Below the pieces are notes generated by a model. It searched no databases. It saw only the letters and a program-made list of their open reading frames with translations, and was not told the DNA's origin. From the NCBI GenBank assembly GCA_958510875.1, contig OY294070.1:121934703-121998702 (forward strand): 64,000 nucleotides of DNA, written 5' to 3'. The DNA is from Endomychus coccineus (lineage: Eukaryota > Arthropoda > Insecta > Coleoptera > Endomychidae). Below, piece after piece: positions 45,335 through 56,269 of this stretch. Each line of letters opens with the position of its first letter. Position 1 is the first letter of the stretch. The translations under genes were made by a program, and so were the position numbers.

Positions 45335-46262
45335 TAGTAGACTTCCACGGATAGCTGATCCTGAAAAACATTGGATTCCGGATGGATTATGCGTCAGAAT
45401 AGCACGACTTGATGCCGACGTTTCGCCAACCATTACAGACGGCATCTTCGGGGCAGCCTTGAGGCTTGAAATGAAACTGATTCTACTGGTTTCTGTAGCG
45501 GTATTTATTATAGGAAAAAATCCTCAACGCTACACAGTTCACTGCCTTCATTCCGGTGGTTAACTCCGTTTTGGCATCTGACCCTGCCGTTGTGTAATCA
45601 TGTGCGAAGTGGAATTTTCGAGGATGGGTTTCCAAATATTGTGAAGGTTATATCCTGAGTCTCAGTTTAGATTATTTGGATGTTTTAGGATTTCTATCGC
45701 TTCAAGAATTTTTCGCTGATAGAATCTTGGGGCTCGGGCTTGGATTCTAGTATTTCCGAGAAGGATTTGATGATTAGTGTCAAACTTGTGTTCCGCAAGT
45801 GCAGATCACTGGTGTCATGAAGCCTTGTACAGCGCACATGTTCTTTCACACGTGTATCTATTGTATGACCTGTTTCACCCATGTAGACTTTACCGCAAAA
45901 ACAGGGAATGCTATAAGCACCTTCTAAGTGAATATAAGGAAGAGGATCTTCAATAGTCTTGTGAAACTGAGACAGTTTTGGACGTGTGGAAAACCGAGTA
46001 GAAATATTATTTTTTCAGGATTTTCTAAATTCGATCTGCTATATTTTCAATATTGTGGTTGTTGAGATATGTTGACAGCTCGGTGAACCAAGGAGTTTAT
46101 GACAGATTGCTTTTGGACTGGGTGGTGGTGGGAAAGGTTATTAAGGTATCCATCGGTGTGAGTGGAATTTCGATACACAGAATGTCCTAAAGTACCGTCA
46201 CTCTGTCAACTAACTAATATATCTAGGAACAGCAGTAAGCCTTTCGATTCAACTTCCATGGT
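45335..46262 (-). pseudogene. Penelope-like 3' half: terminal repeat and GIY-YIG remnant
   Basis: A terminal repeat lies at 45335-45600 (GATGCCGACGTTTCGCCAAC present). The minus strand continues with GETGHTIDTRVKEHVRCTRL (45820-45880; GIY-YIG region) and, after deletions, the segment before it near 46070-46250. Stops and deletions throughout. At about 46262 the orientation flips to plus. Confidence 0.8.
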
Positions 46263-46363
46263 GAAAAGAATTAAAACATCTTTCATCTGTCTTATTAGCA
46301 AATAATTTCTCCGACTATAACATTCAAAAAGTCATAGAGAAATACACATTTATAAAGCGATAG
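46262..46363 (+). pseudogene. Inverted Penelope scrap
   Basis: The plus strand reads LKHLSS-like sequence and FSDYNIQKVIEKYT, the same connector region as in 30190-30270 but opposite to the minus copy on its left. It directly precedes the duplicated target word of the nearly intact copy. Confidence 0.65.
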
Positions 46364-46377
46364 CAGAAAAACATTTT
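46364..46377. repeat. 14-bp target-site duplication, left copy
   Basis: CAGAAAAACATTTT, repeated exactly at 49257-49270. Confidence 0.85.
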
Positions 46378-46388
46378 TTTTTTTTTTT

Positions 46389-46638
46389 GGATAGTAGACT
46401 TCCGCGGACAGCTAATCTTGGAAAATCTTGTTTTCCGGATGGATTCCGCGTCACAATAGCTCGACTTGATGCCGACGTTTCGCCAACCATTACAGGTGGC
46501 ATCTTCAGGGCAGGCTTGAGGCTTGAACTGAAACTGGTTCTACTGGTTTCTGTAGCCGTATTCATTGTAGGAAAAATCCTTCACGCTACATAGTTCACTG
46601 CCTTTGTTCCGGTGGTTAACTTCGTTCCAGCACCTGAC
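46389..46638 (-). repeat. Penelope 3' terminal repeat with hammerhead-like boxes
   Basis: 250 bp, nearly the same as 48999-49248. On the minus strand CTGAAGA (complement of 46502-46508, fitting CUGANGA) and GAAA (complement of 46478-46481) flank a stem of the GCCACC/GGTTGGC type with one bulge. The second reading frame ends inside it (46616). Confidence 0.8.
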
Positions 46639-49112
46639 CCTGCCGTTGTGCGATCATGTGCGAAGTTGAATTTTCGAGGATGGGTTTCCGAATGTTGGGA
46701 AGGTAATATCCTGAGTCACGGTTTAGATTATTCGGATGTTTTAGGATTTCTATAGCTTCAAGGATTTTTCGCTGATAGAAGTTTGGAGCTCGGACTAGGA
46801 TTTTAGTATCTTCAAAAAGGATTTGATGATTTGTGTTAAACTTGTGTTTCGCAAGTGCAGATCTACTGGTTTCACGAAGTCTTGTACAGCGCTCATGTTC
46901 TTTCACACGAGTAGCTACTGTACGACCTGTTTCACCAATGTAGACTTTACCGCAAGAACAGGGAATACTATAAACACCTTCTGAGTGGAGAGGAGGAAGG
47001 GGATCTTTGATAGGTTTGTAAAACTGAGATAATTTTGGAAGTGTGCAAAAACGGGTAGAAATATTATGTTTTTTGAGGATTTTGGAAATTCGATCTGTTA
47101 TATTTTGAATATATGGAAGATAGGCCGTGGATAAAGCAGGTGGGAGGGTTTCTGGTTCAGGTCGATTTGGAATTTTAGGTGAAGTGTATTTCTTTATGGC
47201 TTTTTGAATGTTGTAATGGGAGAAATTGTTTGATAATAAGGCAGATGATAGATGTTTCAATTCTGATTTTAAGGATTGAGGCTGAGATAGGTTGACAGCT
47301 CTGTGGACCAGGGAGTTTATGACAGATTGCTTTTGGGCAGGGTGGTGGTGGGAAAGACCATTGAGGTATCTATCGGTATGGGTGGGTTTCCGATACACAG
47401 AATGTCCTAAAGTACCGTCAGTCTGTCGACTAACCAATACATCCAGGAACGGGAGTGAACCTTGCGATTCGACTTCCATGGTGAAACGGATATTGGGATG
47501 TAATGAATTTAAATGATTGAGGAAGGGCACAAGCTTTTCGCGACCATGTTGCCAAATAACGAAAGTATCGTCGACATATCTAAACCAACATTTCGGCTTG
47601 AGAACAGATGAGTCAATGGCATCTTGTTCAAAAGCTTCCATGAAGATATTAGCTATGATCGGGGAAAGTGGGGAACCCATGGCAGCTCCCGAGGACTGCT
47701 CGTAGAACTTGCCATCGTATAGAAAATATGTGGAGGATAGACAAAAATCAATTAACGGTAGCAAGTCCGTTGAAATGTAACAATTGAGAAATTATGGAAA
47801 GGGTGTCTGGAATGGGAACATTGGTAAACAGTGATTCAACGTCGAAGCTGACGAGCAAATCGCATGGGTCAACTTTCAACGTTTGAAGTTTTTCAACGAA
47901 ATGAAAGGAATTTAGGATAAAACTATTGGATTCACCTACAAGGGGTTTGAGAATCGATGACAGGTATCGAGAGAGTTTATAAGTAGGAGATCCGATAGTG
48001 CTGACAATTGGTCTTAGGGGAACTGAGGGCTTATGAATTTTAGGCAAACCATATAAACAGGGACATTTTGAACAATGGGGGATAAGAAATTTCTTATCTG
48101 AATCAGGAAGGGAAGAATGACGAATAATTTGTGAAATTGAACGTTCTATAGAGGAGGTGGGATCTTTTGGTAGAAGCTTATAGGAATTAGTTTGCAGATG
48201 TTGCAGGATTTTGTTATCATAATCTGAACGATTCATGACAACAGTGGAGTTTCCTTTATCAGCCCTCAAAATAGCCAAATCAGGATTTAATTTGAGTGAA
48301 TTGAGAGCTTGAATTAAAGGTTTAGGGCAATTTGATTTAGGAATCTTGGAATGACGAAGAATTTTAGCAGTTTCGAAACGAATTTCATCTGCTGCGAGAT
48401 GGGGAACTTTATGTAGGGATGCTTCTACAGCAGAAATAATGGATGTAGTAGGAATATTTTTGGGGGAGAAGACAAAATTAGGACCTTTAGATGGAACCGA
48501 TTGTTCAGCTTCAGTAAGGGTATGTGAAGATAAATTAACCACAGTATTTACAAGAGGGGTTGGTCTTGAAGGTTGGTGCTGAGGGCGTTGGGAGGCAAGA
48601 AGTTTATTGAATTTTTGAATATGACGTTTGGAATTGAGGGTACGAATTTGATCGGCTTGATCATAGGTAATTCGGTCGAGAATCAACCAATCGGATGCTG
48701 AAAGGGTATTTGAAAGTTCAAGGTGGAGGCCAAAGAGGGTTATATTGATGAAATTGATCTCGCGTCTACTATACTTAATTCGTTCCCGAATCAAAGCTAA
48801 ACTAGCGCGTTTAAATATGTTTTTGGATGAATGTGAATTTATGGGATGGGATATTTCAAGGAAATTGGGAATCAAATTATGATCACGACAATGACAAAGA
48901 AAAGTAAGAGAACAAAGCAAACTCACCAGTTTGGTGTGAAGATTTCTCAGGGTTCTGGATTTCTTCTTAATTTCCTCTCCGTAGAGGTTGGATATCTTGG
49001 ATAGTAGACTTCCGCGGACAGCTAATCTTGAAAAATCTTGTCTTCCGGATGGATTCCGCGTCACAATAGCTCGACTTGATGCCGACGTTTCGCCAACCAT
49101 TACAGGTGGCAT
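46616..49112 (-). pseudogene. Penelope polyprotein: reverse transcriptase + GIY-YIG nuclease, one frameshift
   Basis: Two long frames, 49112-47748 (454 residues) and 47764-46616 (382 residues), together give a normal Penelope-like protein. The first begins in the 5' terminal repeat. It holds an N-terminal region with IRADKGNSTVV-like (LAILRADKGNSTVVM), CLYGLPKIHKPSVPLRPIVS, and motif A, LVSFDVESLFTNVP. The second has SGAAMGSPLSPIIANIF (motif B), CWFRYVDDTFVIW (catalytic YVDD intact), SLPFLDVLV, the connector IRFTMEVES to KKYTSPKI, and a GIY-YIG nuclease (GVYSIPCSCGKVYIGETGRT, then VKEHERC and a late HKFNTNHQI). Compared with 16725-17567, 11 bases are missing near 47777, which shifts the frame between motifs A and B. 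No other break is seen. Confidence 0.9.
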
Positions 49113-49248
49113 CTTCAGGGCAGGCTTGAGGCTTGAACTGAAACTGGTTCTACTGGCTTCTGTAGCCGTATTTATTGTAGGAAAAATCCTTCACGCCACA
49201 TAGTTCACTGCCTTTGTTCCGGTGGTTAACTTCGTTCCAGCACCTGAC
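48999..49248 (-). repeat. Penelope 5' terminal repeat with hammerhead-like boxes
   Basis: Direct copy of 46389-46638. The first reading frame starts within it at 49112. It is likely to hold the promoter, as in other Penelope elements, though no promoter motif is identified here. Confidence 0.85.
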
Positions 49249-49256
49249 ACCTGAGA

Positions 49257-49270
49257 CAGAAAAACATTTT
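49257..49270. repeat. 14-bp target-site duplication, right copy
   Basis: Exact second copy of 46364-46377. Confidence 0.85.
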
Positions 49271-49655
49271 CTGTCTCGGAAGAAATAATAAGAGGTACCA
49301 AACTAGGGAACATAAAATTTCATATTTGTGTTCAACTGATAAATCTATCTTCAGACGTACGACTTGGTTCGTTTTCAAATATACACGGTTTTGGTTCCCA
49401 ATGCTATATCAAATTCTGTGAGTACAGCCAAACTGGGCAAATTTCCGAGTAAGGCGTCATCTTATAAACAAATATCGAATTCATACCATGAACTAGAAAA
49501 AATGTTTAAAAGATCAATGCACTATTATTGTTGATATGCATTATAACAGGTTAGACAATAGCTGAATCATCACAACAGCAACACCAAGCTGGATACCTAC
49601 ATGCTAAGGTTACCATAACTTTTGTTTGGAAGAAGTGAGTTTCCATTCATCATCT
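49271..49655. other. No feature recognised
   Basis: Non-coding as far as I can see. Confidence 0.35.
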
Positions 49656-49659
49656 CTTC

Positions 49660-50262
49660 TGTTGACAAATCAGTCACCGGGGCAGATTTATTGTTAAAAT
49701 TCAATCTTACAGTTGACATCAAAAATAAAAATTTAATAGATTCACCGACCCCCAAATATTTCAAATAGAAAACGAATATACTAATCTATTGAATAAATTA
49801 CCTTCTTCAACTGCTAATCTATATTATAATCAATCTGTAAAACATAATGTAGTCAATCATATTCTTACTACAGGCACTCTACCTTCCTCCAAACCAAGAA
49901 GGTTGAACCTTTGGATGAATAATGTTTCGTTATGGGATCTCAAGGAATATGTCAATCAGCTTTTTCTCCAGTCTCATAACCATTACAGATGGTTTCAAAA
50001 AGAAATTCGAATGATTGGCATCCTAGTGGCGACCATCGTTGATTGAATACAGTTTCCATTTCAGGTCTATAACATCTTCCTTACATATAAAAGTTCAATA
50101 TGGATTTAAATGATTGCGAAATCTTCTCATTGGTTTTTTTACATTCAAAAGAATTCCTTTTGGAATGCTGGATGAGCATTCCAGCGCTTCATGAACGAAA
50201 TTATTTCAGGACTTGATTTCACATTTTGTGATCTATATGAAATTTTAGATGCAAGCAACAAC
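49660..50262 (+). pseudogene. Ty3/gypsy pol fragment (protease end to RT)
   Basis: TGADFLLKFNLTVDIKNKNL-like sequence (about 49678-49735) matches the end of the aspartic protease (GADFL, D-xx-N). QSVKHNVVNHILTTGTLPSS then KPRRLN (about 49830-49905) matches the region before the RT. FQRFMNEIISGLDFTF (about 50183-50225) precedes the RT catalytic box, where YIDDIL is expected and a corrupted DLYEIL is read. Frameshifts and a large internal loss. It is cut at about 50265 by Penelope sequence. Confidence 0.75.
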
Positions 50263-50264
50263 TA

Positions 50265-50920
50265 CAACACAACTAAAATTTCAAATCAACCTGAGTAACA
50301 AACCCCCGCCTGCTTTATCCACAGCCTATCTTCCATATATTGAAAATGTAACAGATCGAATTTCCAAAATCCTTAAAAAACAATATTTCTACTTGGTTTT
50401 CGTGCAAAACCTACAAACCTACCTACAAACCTATCAAAATCCCCTTCCTTCACTCCACTTAGAAGGTGGTTATAGCATCCCCTGTTCTTGCGGTATAGGC
50501 TACATTGGTGGAACAGGTCGTACAGTAGCTACTCGTGTGAAAGAACATGAGCGCTGTACAAAACTCCGTTTCACCAGTAGATCTGCACTTGCAGAACACA
50601 ATATTGACACTAATCATCAAATCCTTTCCGAAAATACTGCAATCCTAGCACGAGCCTCAAACTTCTATAACCGAAAAATCCTTGAAGCGATATAAATCCT
50701 AAAACATCGAAATATGCTTAGCCGTGACTCAGGATATCACCTTCCCAGCATTTGGAAGCTCATGCCCGAAAATTCGCACATGATCCCACAACGGAAACCA
50801 GTAGAATCAGTTTCAGTTCAAGTCTCAAGCCTGCCGTAATGGTTGGCGAAACGTCGGCATCAAGTCGTGCTATTGTGACGCAGAATCCATCCGGAAGCCG
50901 AAAATTTTCAATGAATTACT
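50265..50920 (+). pseudogene. Penelope-like 3' half, plus orientation
   Basis: The open stretch 50249-50695 carries PPALSTAYLPYIENVTDRIS, GGYSIPCSCGIGYIGGTGRT then VATRVKEHERCTKL and EHNIDTNHQILSENTAILAR, the whole GIY-YIG nuclease in one frame. Its last part ends at ILEAI. The terminal repeat follows (50750-50920: CGAAACGTCGGCATCAAGTC present). The RT is missing; the 5' edge joins gypsy sequence. Confidence 0.85.
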
Positions 50921-51600
50921 TGTATTCAAAGACTCTTAAGACTTTAGTTTGTGTTAATTAATATTTATTTATTTATTTGTTCATTCAAATACACGGATAA
51001 AACCCATCTTGTTGATCTTTACATATGCAATTAACTCAATATCAACATGAAAATTCAATTTGTCTTTGCGACGAGACCACCCAGTTTTCATCAGACATAG
51101 TTGCGATTGAAAGGAACTCAAACGTTCAGCTAGACAAATGTAAGTGATACAAATACGAACCGAATGGTTTGCAATCGTTATCCCACAAATGGATGTCCGA
51201 GAGTTCGTGTTCAAATCAATCCTCAACCATCTATAATGCATCAGAACGTGAAGTCAAATTTACTTTACCTCAATTCCATTTTAGGTTTGCTACACTATCT
51301 AACTGAAGTTTCCGTGGAACTATTCCAGAGCAAACACTCGACTGAACGAACAGAAACTTATTGTACAAATTCCTGAGAGCTACAACGTTGACATTCTTGT
51401 TTTACGGAAGATGCAACATTTTGCGCAATATCCTTATTCAACAGATTCAATCTTGTTTCATGGACAGGAAATTTATTGGCTTTGCTGAAAATACATTATT
51501 TTATGTCAAATATATTTCTGTAGCTAGTATTATTTTTGCTCGAAATTTCAAATTACTTGGTATACACATACAATCATTGTATGTGCTATTTTCATTAATC
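50921..51600. other. LINE-type tail and unassigned sequence
   Basis: TTTA repeats at 50959-50984 followed by ACGGATAAAACCCATC resemble 29376-29430 and probably mark the minus-oriented 3' end of a LINE. No gene is recognised. Confidence 0.4.
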
Positions 51601-51604
51601 ACCA

Positions 51605-52380
51605 AATGAACCCGCTCACGGTGCACTTTTTAAATTTCTTTTACTGAAACTTGACCTCATTGAGCAGAACTATGCAGCAGTTAGGATTATCATCATGGGG
51701 GATTTCAATGATCACAACTCCGCTGGGTTCAAGTTCTCAAACAAGACGGATGACGCAGGGCGACAGGCTGAGGTCTTCGCCATTACCTATGGTCTCGAGC
51801 AGTTGATTGATGAACCAACACGGATCCCTGATAACAACTATCATTACGCCAATACGCTTGATTTATTTCTCATGAACAATCCAGATTCCTATGAAGTAAA
51901 AGACCAGTGCATCATTGGGAAATTCTGGCCATTTACTCATCACTACGATCAGTCCATATATCATTCCACGTTTGGCACTACACCTCAGCCTACTAGGACG
52001 GACTTCCCTAAGTTTCTTTGGAGAAGCGTATGTTTTGAATCTGATGACCCAACGTAGTGTGCTACAGTGACATCGGATATTATCAAGCTAGCAATCAAGC
52101 TCATCGAATGCCCAAATGGCTCCCGTTCGTTTTGGACTTTCGCCAAAGAAACTGGTTTCAGTTCTTCCCCTCCCTCAACTATCGAGGATGGCATACTGAC
52201 TAGTACACCACAAGAAAAAAACAACTTTTTTGCTGGAACGTTTGTATCAAATTTCACTTTGGATTCACAAGGGAAGGATCCTTCTAATATTGTGGCCATC
52301 GATAGCCATATGTCTTTCGTCAGCCCACAATAAGTCGCATTTTGCTTGATCTCAAGACCAAAAATTCTAAGGGGGATTTA
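51605..52380 (+). pseudogene. Jockey-like LINE endonuclease domain (piece 1 of 3)
   Basis: IIIMGDFNDHNSAG (51692-51730) is the GDFN box of the EEP endonuclease. RIPDNNYHYANTLDLFLMNN (about 51821-51880) is the following conserved block. The SDH box is corrupted and a stop occurs at 52055. The next frame (52067-52333) reads CPNGSRSFWTFAKETGF and NNFFAGTFVSNFTLDSQGKD, the EN-RT linker, then LDLKTKNSKG at about 52350-52375, where the LTR copy intervenes. The sequence resumes near 54985. Confidence 0.8.
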
Positions 52381-52384
52381 TTTT

Positions 52385-54025
52385 GCCCCACGTTGTGGTG
52401 ACAATTATTAACTAATCTCTTATGAGTTTATTATTTAATTATGAATTATTATTAATTCTACCGGCTAGCGTTTCCTTATTTATTTTTCAATTTTATTAAT
52501 GTTTGTTTGATTTGAATAATGAACTTTTACCTTTTTATTTTATATCTATGGAATTATATACGGAATTAAACACAATGTTCTTTGAATGTTAAAAACTTTT
52601 ATATTTAAATTTCTATGACTCTATTTTTATCTCTGGTATCAATTTTTAATGTTATGTTCATATATAGATCTATGATCTAACCTCAAAATTATTTACTATT
52701 AATATTTGTTCACAAAGTTATAATCTACAATCTTTCTTTCAGATTTACAGACAGATAATAATACAATGGAGAAATAATAAATAAACATACGTTTAGTTTA
52801 TATCCCAGAATATGTTTTAAAATGTAGGCAATGTTCACTTGGCTTGATCTTCTTATTAATTTGATAATTCACGTTAACCGTAGGTACACAATTTCTTTGA
52901 TATACACAATGAACACAGGTAAACTATGGTTACTTCTTTTGAAATCAGGAACTGTTGAAAATTGTTAACTTAGTTTTCTTCTTTTTATTAAAGATACGAA
53001 ACTCTTTAATGATGTTTGGAAATTTATCGAAGGCTGGCTATCGTTCGATGTTACTTATGAATTGTAGGTTATTGTAACCTGCAAAGTTTGTTCGGAGACT
53101 TGGAACACTACTTGACTTTAGAAATTATTTATTTGCTTCGGTTTCTTTCAACCTTACGAAGCTACTGGAACACTTGGGTTCTCCGATGTTTATCCAATAA
53201 TCTAAGGTTATGGAAAATTTTGTGAGTTGCATGGAGTACCTTCACTCTCTAGATATTGATGGCTAACTAACTTGGCTTGTCTTCAGATGCCTTTTATAGG
53301 CCTTCAAAAAGGACGCCAAGTAATTTCAAAAATAACCAATGAGGTGCTTAGTTTACCTATCAAGAATGCTTTGCTGATTGTTGAAAACTGACATAAGTAT
53401 TACATTGTTACTAGTCTGACGTTTATAAAATCGCCTCGACCAATCAGAATTTATAATTCTATAAATTTTTAATTATTGGAGATTTCCAACTTATTTTAAA
53501 TGATGATGATTCCTTCTTTTTAAATTAATATTGCCTACATTTTTCCACACACTTTGGTATAAGATAACCTATGATTAGGTTATTATTAATATGATTATTC
53601 CAGCAATTATTATAAATTTGGCAGTTGTCATTCTTAAAAACTAATACATAATATAACATATCAATAACATTTCTTTAACATTATATAACTGAAATTTACT
53701 AATCCTAACTTATATCTATAACATTTTTCAATAGTTTGTGCTATCTCATGATAGTTTTTGTAATCATTTTAATTATGATTTCTGTCTTCGTAACACTGTA
53801 CGTTTATTCACTTTCACTGAAGTTCTTGTTTTACACTTCTAATTCTAATTACATTGTTATTTATTATGTTTTACATTGTTTATTATATTATACTAACTAT
53901 TATTTAACTTTTAATATTGTTTTTAATTCCATATAATATCTTTTTATTAATCATTTCTGATTTTCAATGTTCGGTAAGTTCTAATTTTATCATTTTTGTT
54001 AATTAGAAAATGAAATCATAACAAT
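52385..54025 (-). mobile_element. LTR copy of the 10335-12008 family, inverted
   Basis: The reverse complement starts TGTTATGATTTCATTT at 54025 and ends ACCACAACGTGGGGCAAA near 52388, collinear with 10335-11990. It interrupts the jockey-like element. Whether retrotransposon internal sequence follows at 54026-54980 is unclear. Confidence 0.75.
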
Positions 54026-54980
54026 ATGTTCCAAATAACCGTAAAGTGGGACCCCCTATTCCAATATTTTTCATAAACAAAACAAGTTAATCATGAGAAA
54101 CGATATCAAATGTATCACGTAGGTCTCATAAAAGTGAGGGAAGTCGCTTGATCAATTGCTCACAGTTCATTATAGACATATTTGTGAAGTTTCTATTAAC
54201 CTAGGAGCTATATCATCTGATAGGATGACAGCTTCTGCCAAGGTGCAATTCCTCTGTAGAATAATTGAATCTGAATCTATATCAGAAATTAAATTGTATT
54301 TTATTCTTAACCATGACATAATTCTATAATTGTTATACGGAATGGCTCATAACAAAATTATGATCTCAATACGATTATTTGAAGCAATTGAACTTTACCT
54401 GAGTCAAAAACTGGAGCATACTTGAACCTTTTGTGGTCACAACCGGTATTGACTATCGGAAGGAACGAATTTTCTAATTCTGGAAATTCACAGGAAACGG
54501 AGCGAATATTTAGATGAGGTTTTGAATACCAATCTTCGGATATTTTATAGAATATCTCGAAGTTTATCTTACACTCACAAGCGACGAATTGATGTTGTCG
54601 AGAATGTGAAGTGGGAGTGAGGAAATATTTAATTATAACGTAAATAGATCTGGCTGCGAAGCCAAAGTAAGCGAAAACGGCGAAGTGTTCGACGCTATTG
54701 TTCCATGTTCGCCTCGGATGGATGATTAATGAACGCACTAAAAGGTTTTACCAGTTGCTATCAATTGCATTCAACTTTTCACGTACTGCTCAATTGCACA
54801 TAGTTTTTGTTATTTCGAACTCAATTTCTATATGAGTGACATTTTAATTTGTGAATAGAATACAGTATGGGCCTGATTGATGATCGTTCACTAGTTTCAT
54901 TGAGTTTTACTCGGCATAGAGCTGGAACTCGTTAATCGTTTATCACATCGCTAATTGATTCACTTTGATTAACGCTAGAA
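54026..54980. other. Unassigned sequence between LTR and jockey piece 2
   Basis: Contains the minus-strand exon candidate below. It could be internal sequence of the LTR element, since it precedes the 3' LTR on the minus strand, or a further insertion. Confidence 0.3.
54402..54738 (-). CDS. Possible exon or orphan ORF
   Basis: A minus-strand frame of 126 residues (54358-54738) has one hydrophobic segment (FAVFAYFGFAARSIYVIIKY), then a mixed polar region with several Cys. TTTGACTCAG|GTAAAG at 54402/54401 is a good donor site and CCTTTTAG upstream could be an acceptor. Codon composition is less AT-biased than the surroundings. I recognise no family. It lies inside a transposon-rich interval, so it may belong to the LTR element rather than the host. 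Confidence 0.25.
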
Positions 54981-54984
54981 ATTA

Positions 54985-55595
54985 TTACATCAGCAAGGAA
55001 TGTGCACCCGAATTAACACCAGTTTTGCAGGTTGTTTACCCTTTCATACAAACTTAGTGTGTTTCCTTCCAGCTACAAAACAGTAACAGTGCAACTAATT
55101 ACAAAAAAAGAAAGAAGACCTTTTCTAATATTATCTGTGATCTCTAAAGTGATGGGAAAGCAATCAACATCGAGCTCAACAAATACCTAGAGAACTACGA
55201 AACAATAAAGCTTTCGTCAGCAGAGATCAACAAGAGACCTGCTTACCTATGTAACACATGTAGGGCAGCAATCTATTGAAAAATATGAGGAATATCTAGC
55301 TGTAGCATTGGATATCTCCAAAAGATTTGACCGAGTCTGGCACCACAGCCTTCTTGAGAGACTTCTGTCATAATTTGTGCTGCCTCAACTTATTCTCTTA
55401 CTATCGAGCTTTTTCTCAGATAGATAACTCTTGTGGTTGACGGAGTATCCTCCTATACAATGGTCATCAACTCTTGTGTTCCACAGGAACCAGTCATGGC
55501 ACCAACTTTGCTTCTGCTCCATATCAACAACATGTTGGTAGTGCCCACTTATCCCATCCACAGCTTGGCAGAAGAACCTCCATGATAAGTTTTAC
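54985..55595 (+). pseudogene. Jockey-like LINE RT (piece 2 of 3)
   Basis: Continues 51605-52380. CAPELTPVL-like sequence (about 55000), YKLSVFPSSYK (about 55045-55080), INIELNKYLENYE (about 55165-55205), the motif-A-like SISKRFDRVWHHSLLERLL (about 55310-55365) and a short CSISTTC-type segment near 55510 follow the RT of 120-960. Numerous frameshifts. Confidence 0.75.
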
Positions 55596-55955
55596 TCCAC
55601 TATTGATAAGAAATAATCACCCATACCCTCTAAAAATACTATTAAAGTACTGAAGATCTTTCAACTACCAAGTAGCCATCATCAGAATAAACTAGATTAT
55701 AAATAATCAAAATATTCCTGTTTAAATACTATTTGGGGATAATAATGTAAACAACATTATTTATTTATTACATTATTATCCCAGAATAGTATTTAAACAG
55801 GAACATTTTGATTTATAATTTAGTTTACTCTGATGATGGCTACTTGTTAGCCGAAAGGTCCTCATTACTTCAATAGTACTTCAAGTGGATAAGGTGATTA
55901 TTTCTTATCAATAGTGTTATAATATTCCCACAGTGTTAACTCTTGATATTTTACA
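55595..55955. repeat. Inverted pair of Penelope terminal repeats (160-bp-arm hairpin)
   Basis: The left arm (55595-55755, minus) and right arm (55765-55950, plus) are inverted copies meeting at an ATTATTTATTTATT centre. Each arm carries CTGATGA (55679-55685 complement; 55830-55836) and, on the right, GAAA at 55853-55856. The same repeat occurs singly at 18750-18890 and as a smaller hairpin at 62820-62940. Confidence 0.75.
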
Positions 55956-55964
55956 AGTTTCACC

Positions 55965-56261
55965 CATCGACATATAGAATGGACTGCGCGTGGCAATGTT
56001 AAGCGTGAATACTGTAGGTGAAGGAGAGAGGAAAAACTAAGAGGCCTATTCTGTCTTTATCTATCACGTTTCTATTGGTCGCTGCGTTGCCTTGGAAATG
56101 CAGCACGGTTGTAGCTAGTTCCGCCAACACGAGGCGCTCATAACATAACAAACAGCCTCGCGCGCAACAAAGCTAGAATTAGGCTTCTTCGTTTCCCCTC
56201 TCTCTCACCTGCAGTATCCGCGCTCAACGTTACCACGCGCAGTTCATTCTTTATGTCTATG
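55965..56261. mobile_element. 297-bp MITE with 8-bp target duplications
   Basis: The ends are inverted copies over about 60 bp: CATCGACATATAGAATGGAC on the left, CATAGACATAAAGAATGAAC as complement on the right. GTTTCACC flanks both sides (55957-55964 and 56262-56269). An 8-bp duplication with CA-starting ends suits P-type elements. The interior is GC-richer than the surroundings and non-coding. Confidence 0.85.
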
Positions 56262-56269
56262 GTTTCACC

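Larger units (their letters stand above)
46378..49256 (-). mobile_element. Near-intact Penelope-like element
   Basis: The element is minus-oriented, about 2.88 kb, flanked by exact 14-bp duplications. It has two 250-bp direct terminal repeats (46389-46638 and 48999-49248) and a T run (46378-46388), i.e. an A run at its 3' end. Direct terminal repeats plus RT-GIY-YIG order define Penelope-like elements. An 11-bp deletion near 47777 splits its single ORF; otherwise it is open throughout. It is the youngest-looking element in the window. Confidence 0.9.

Noticed and set aside
10335..54025. The two LTR copies as the 5' and 3' LTRs of one 44-kb provirus
   Set aside because: They are in opposite orientation, lie inside different host elements and have no coherent gag-pol between them.
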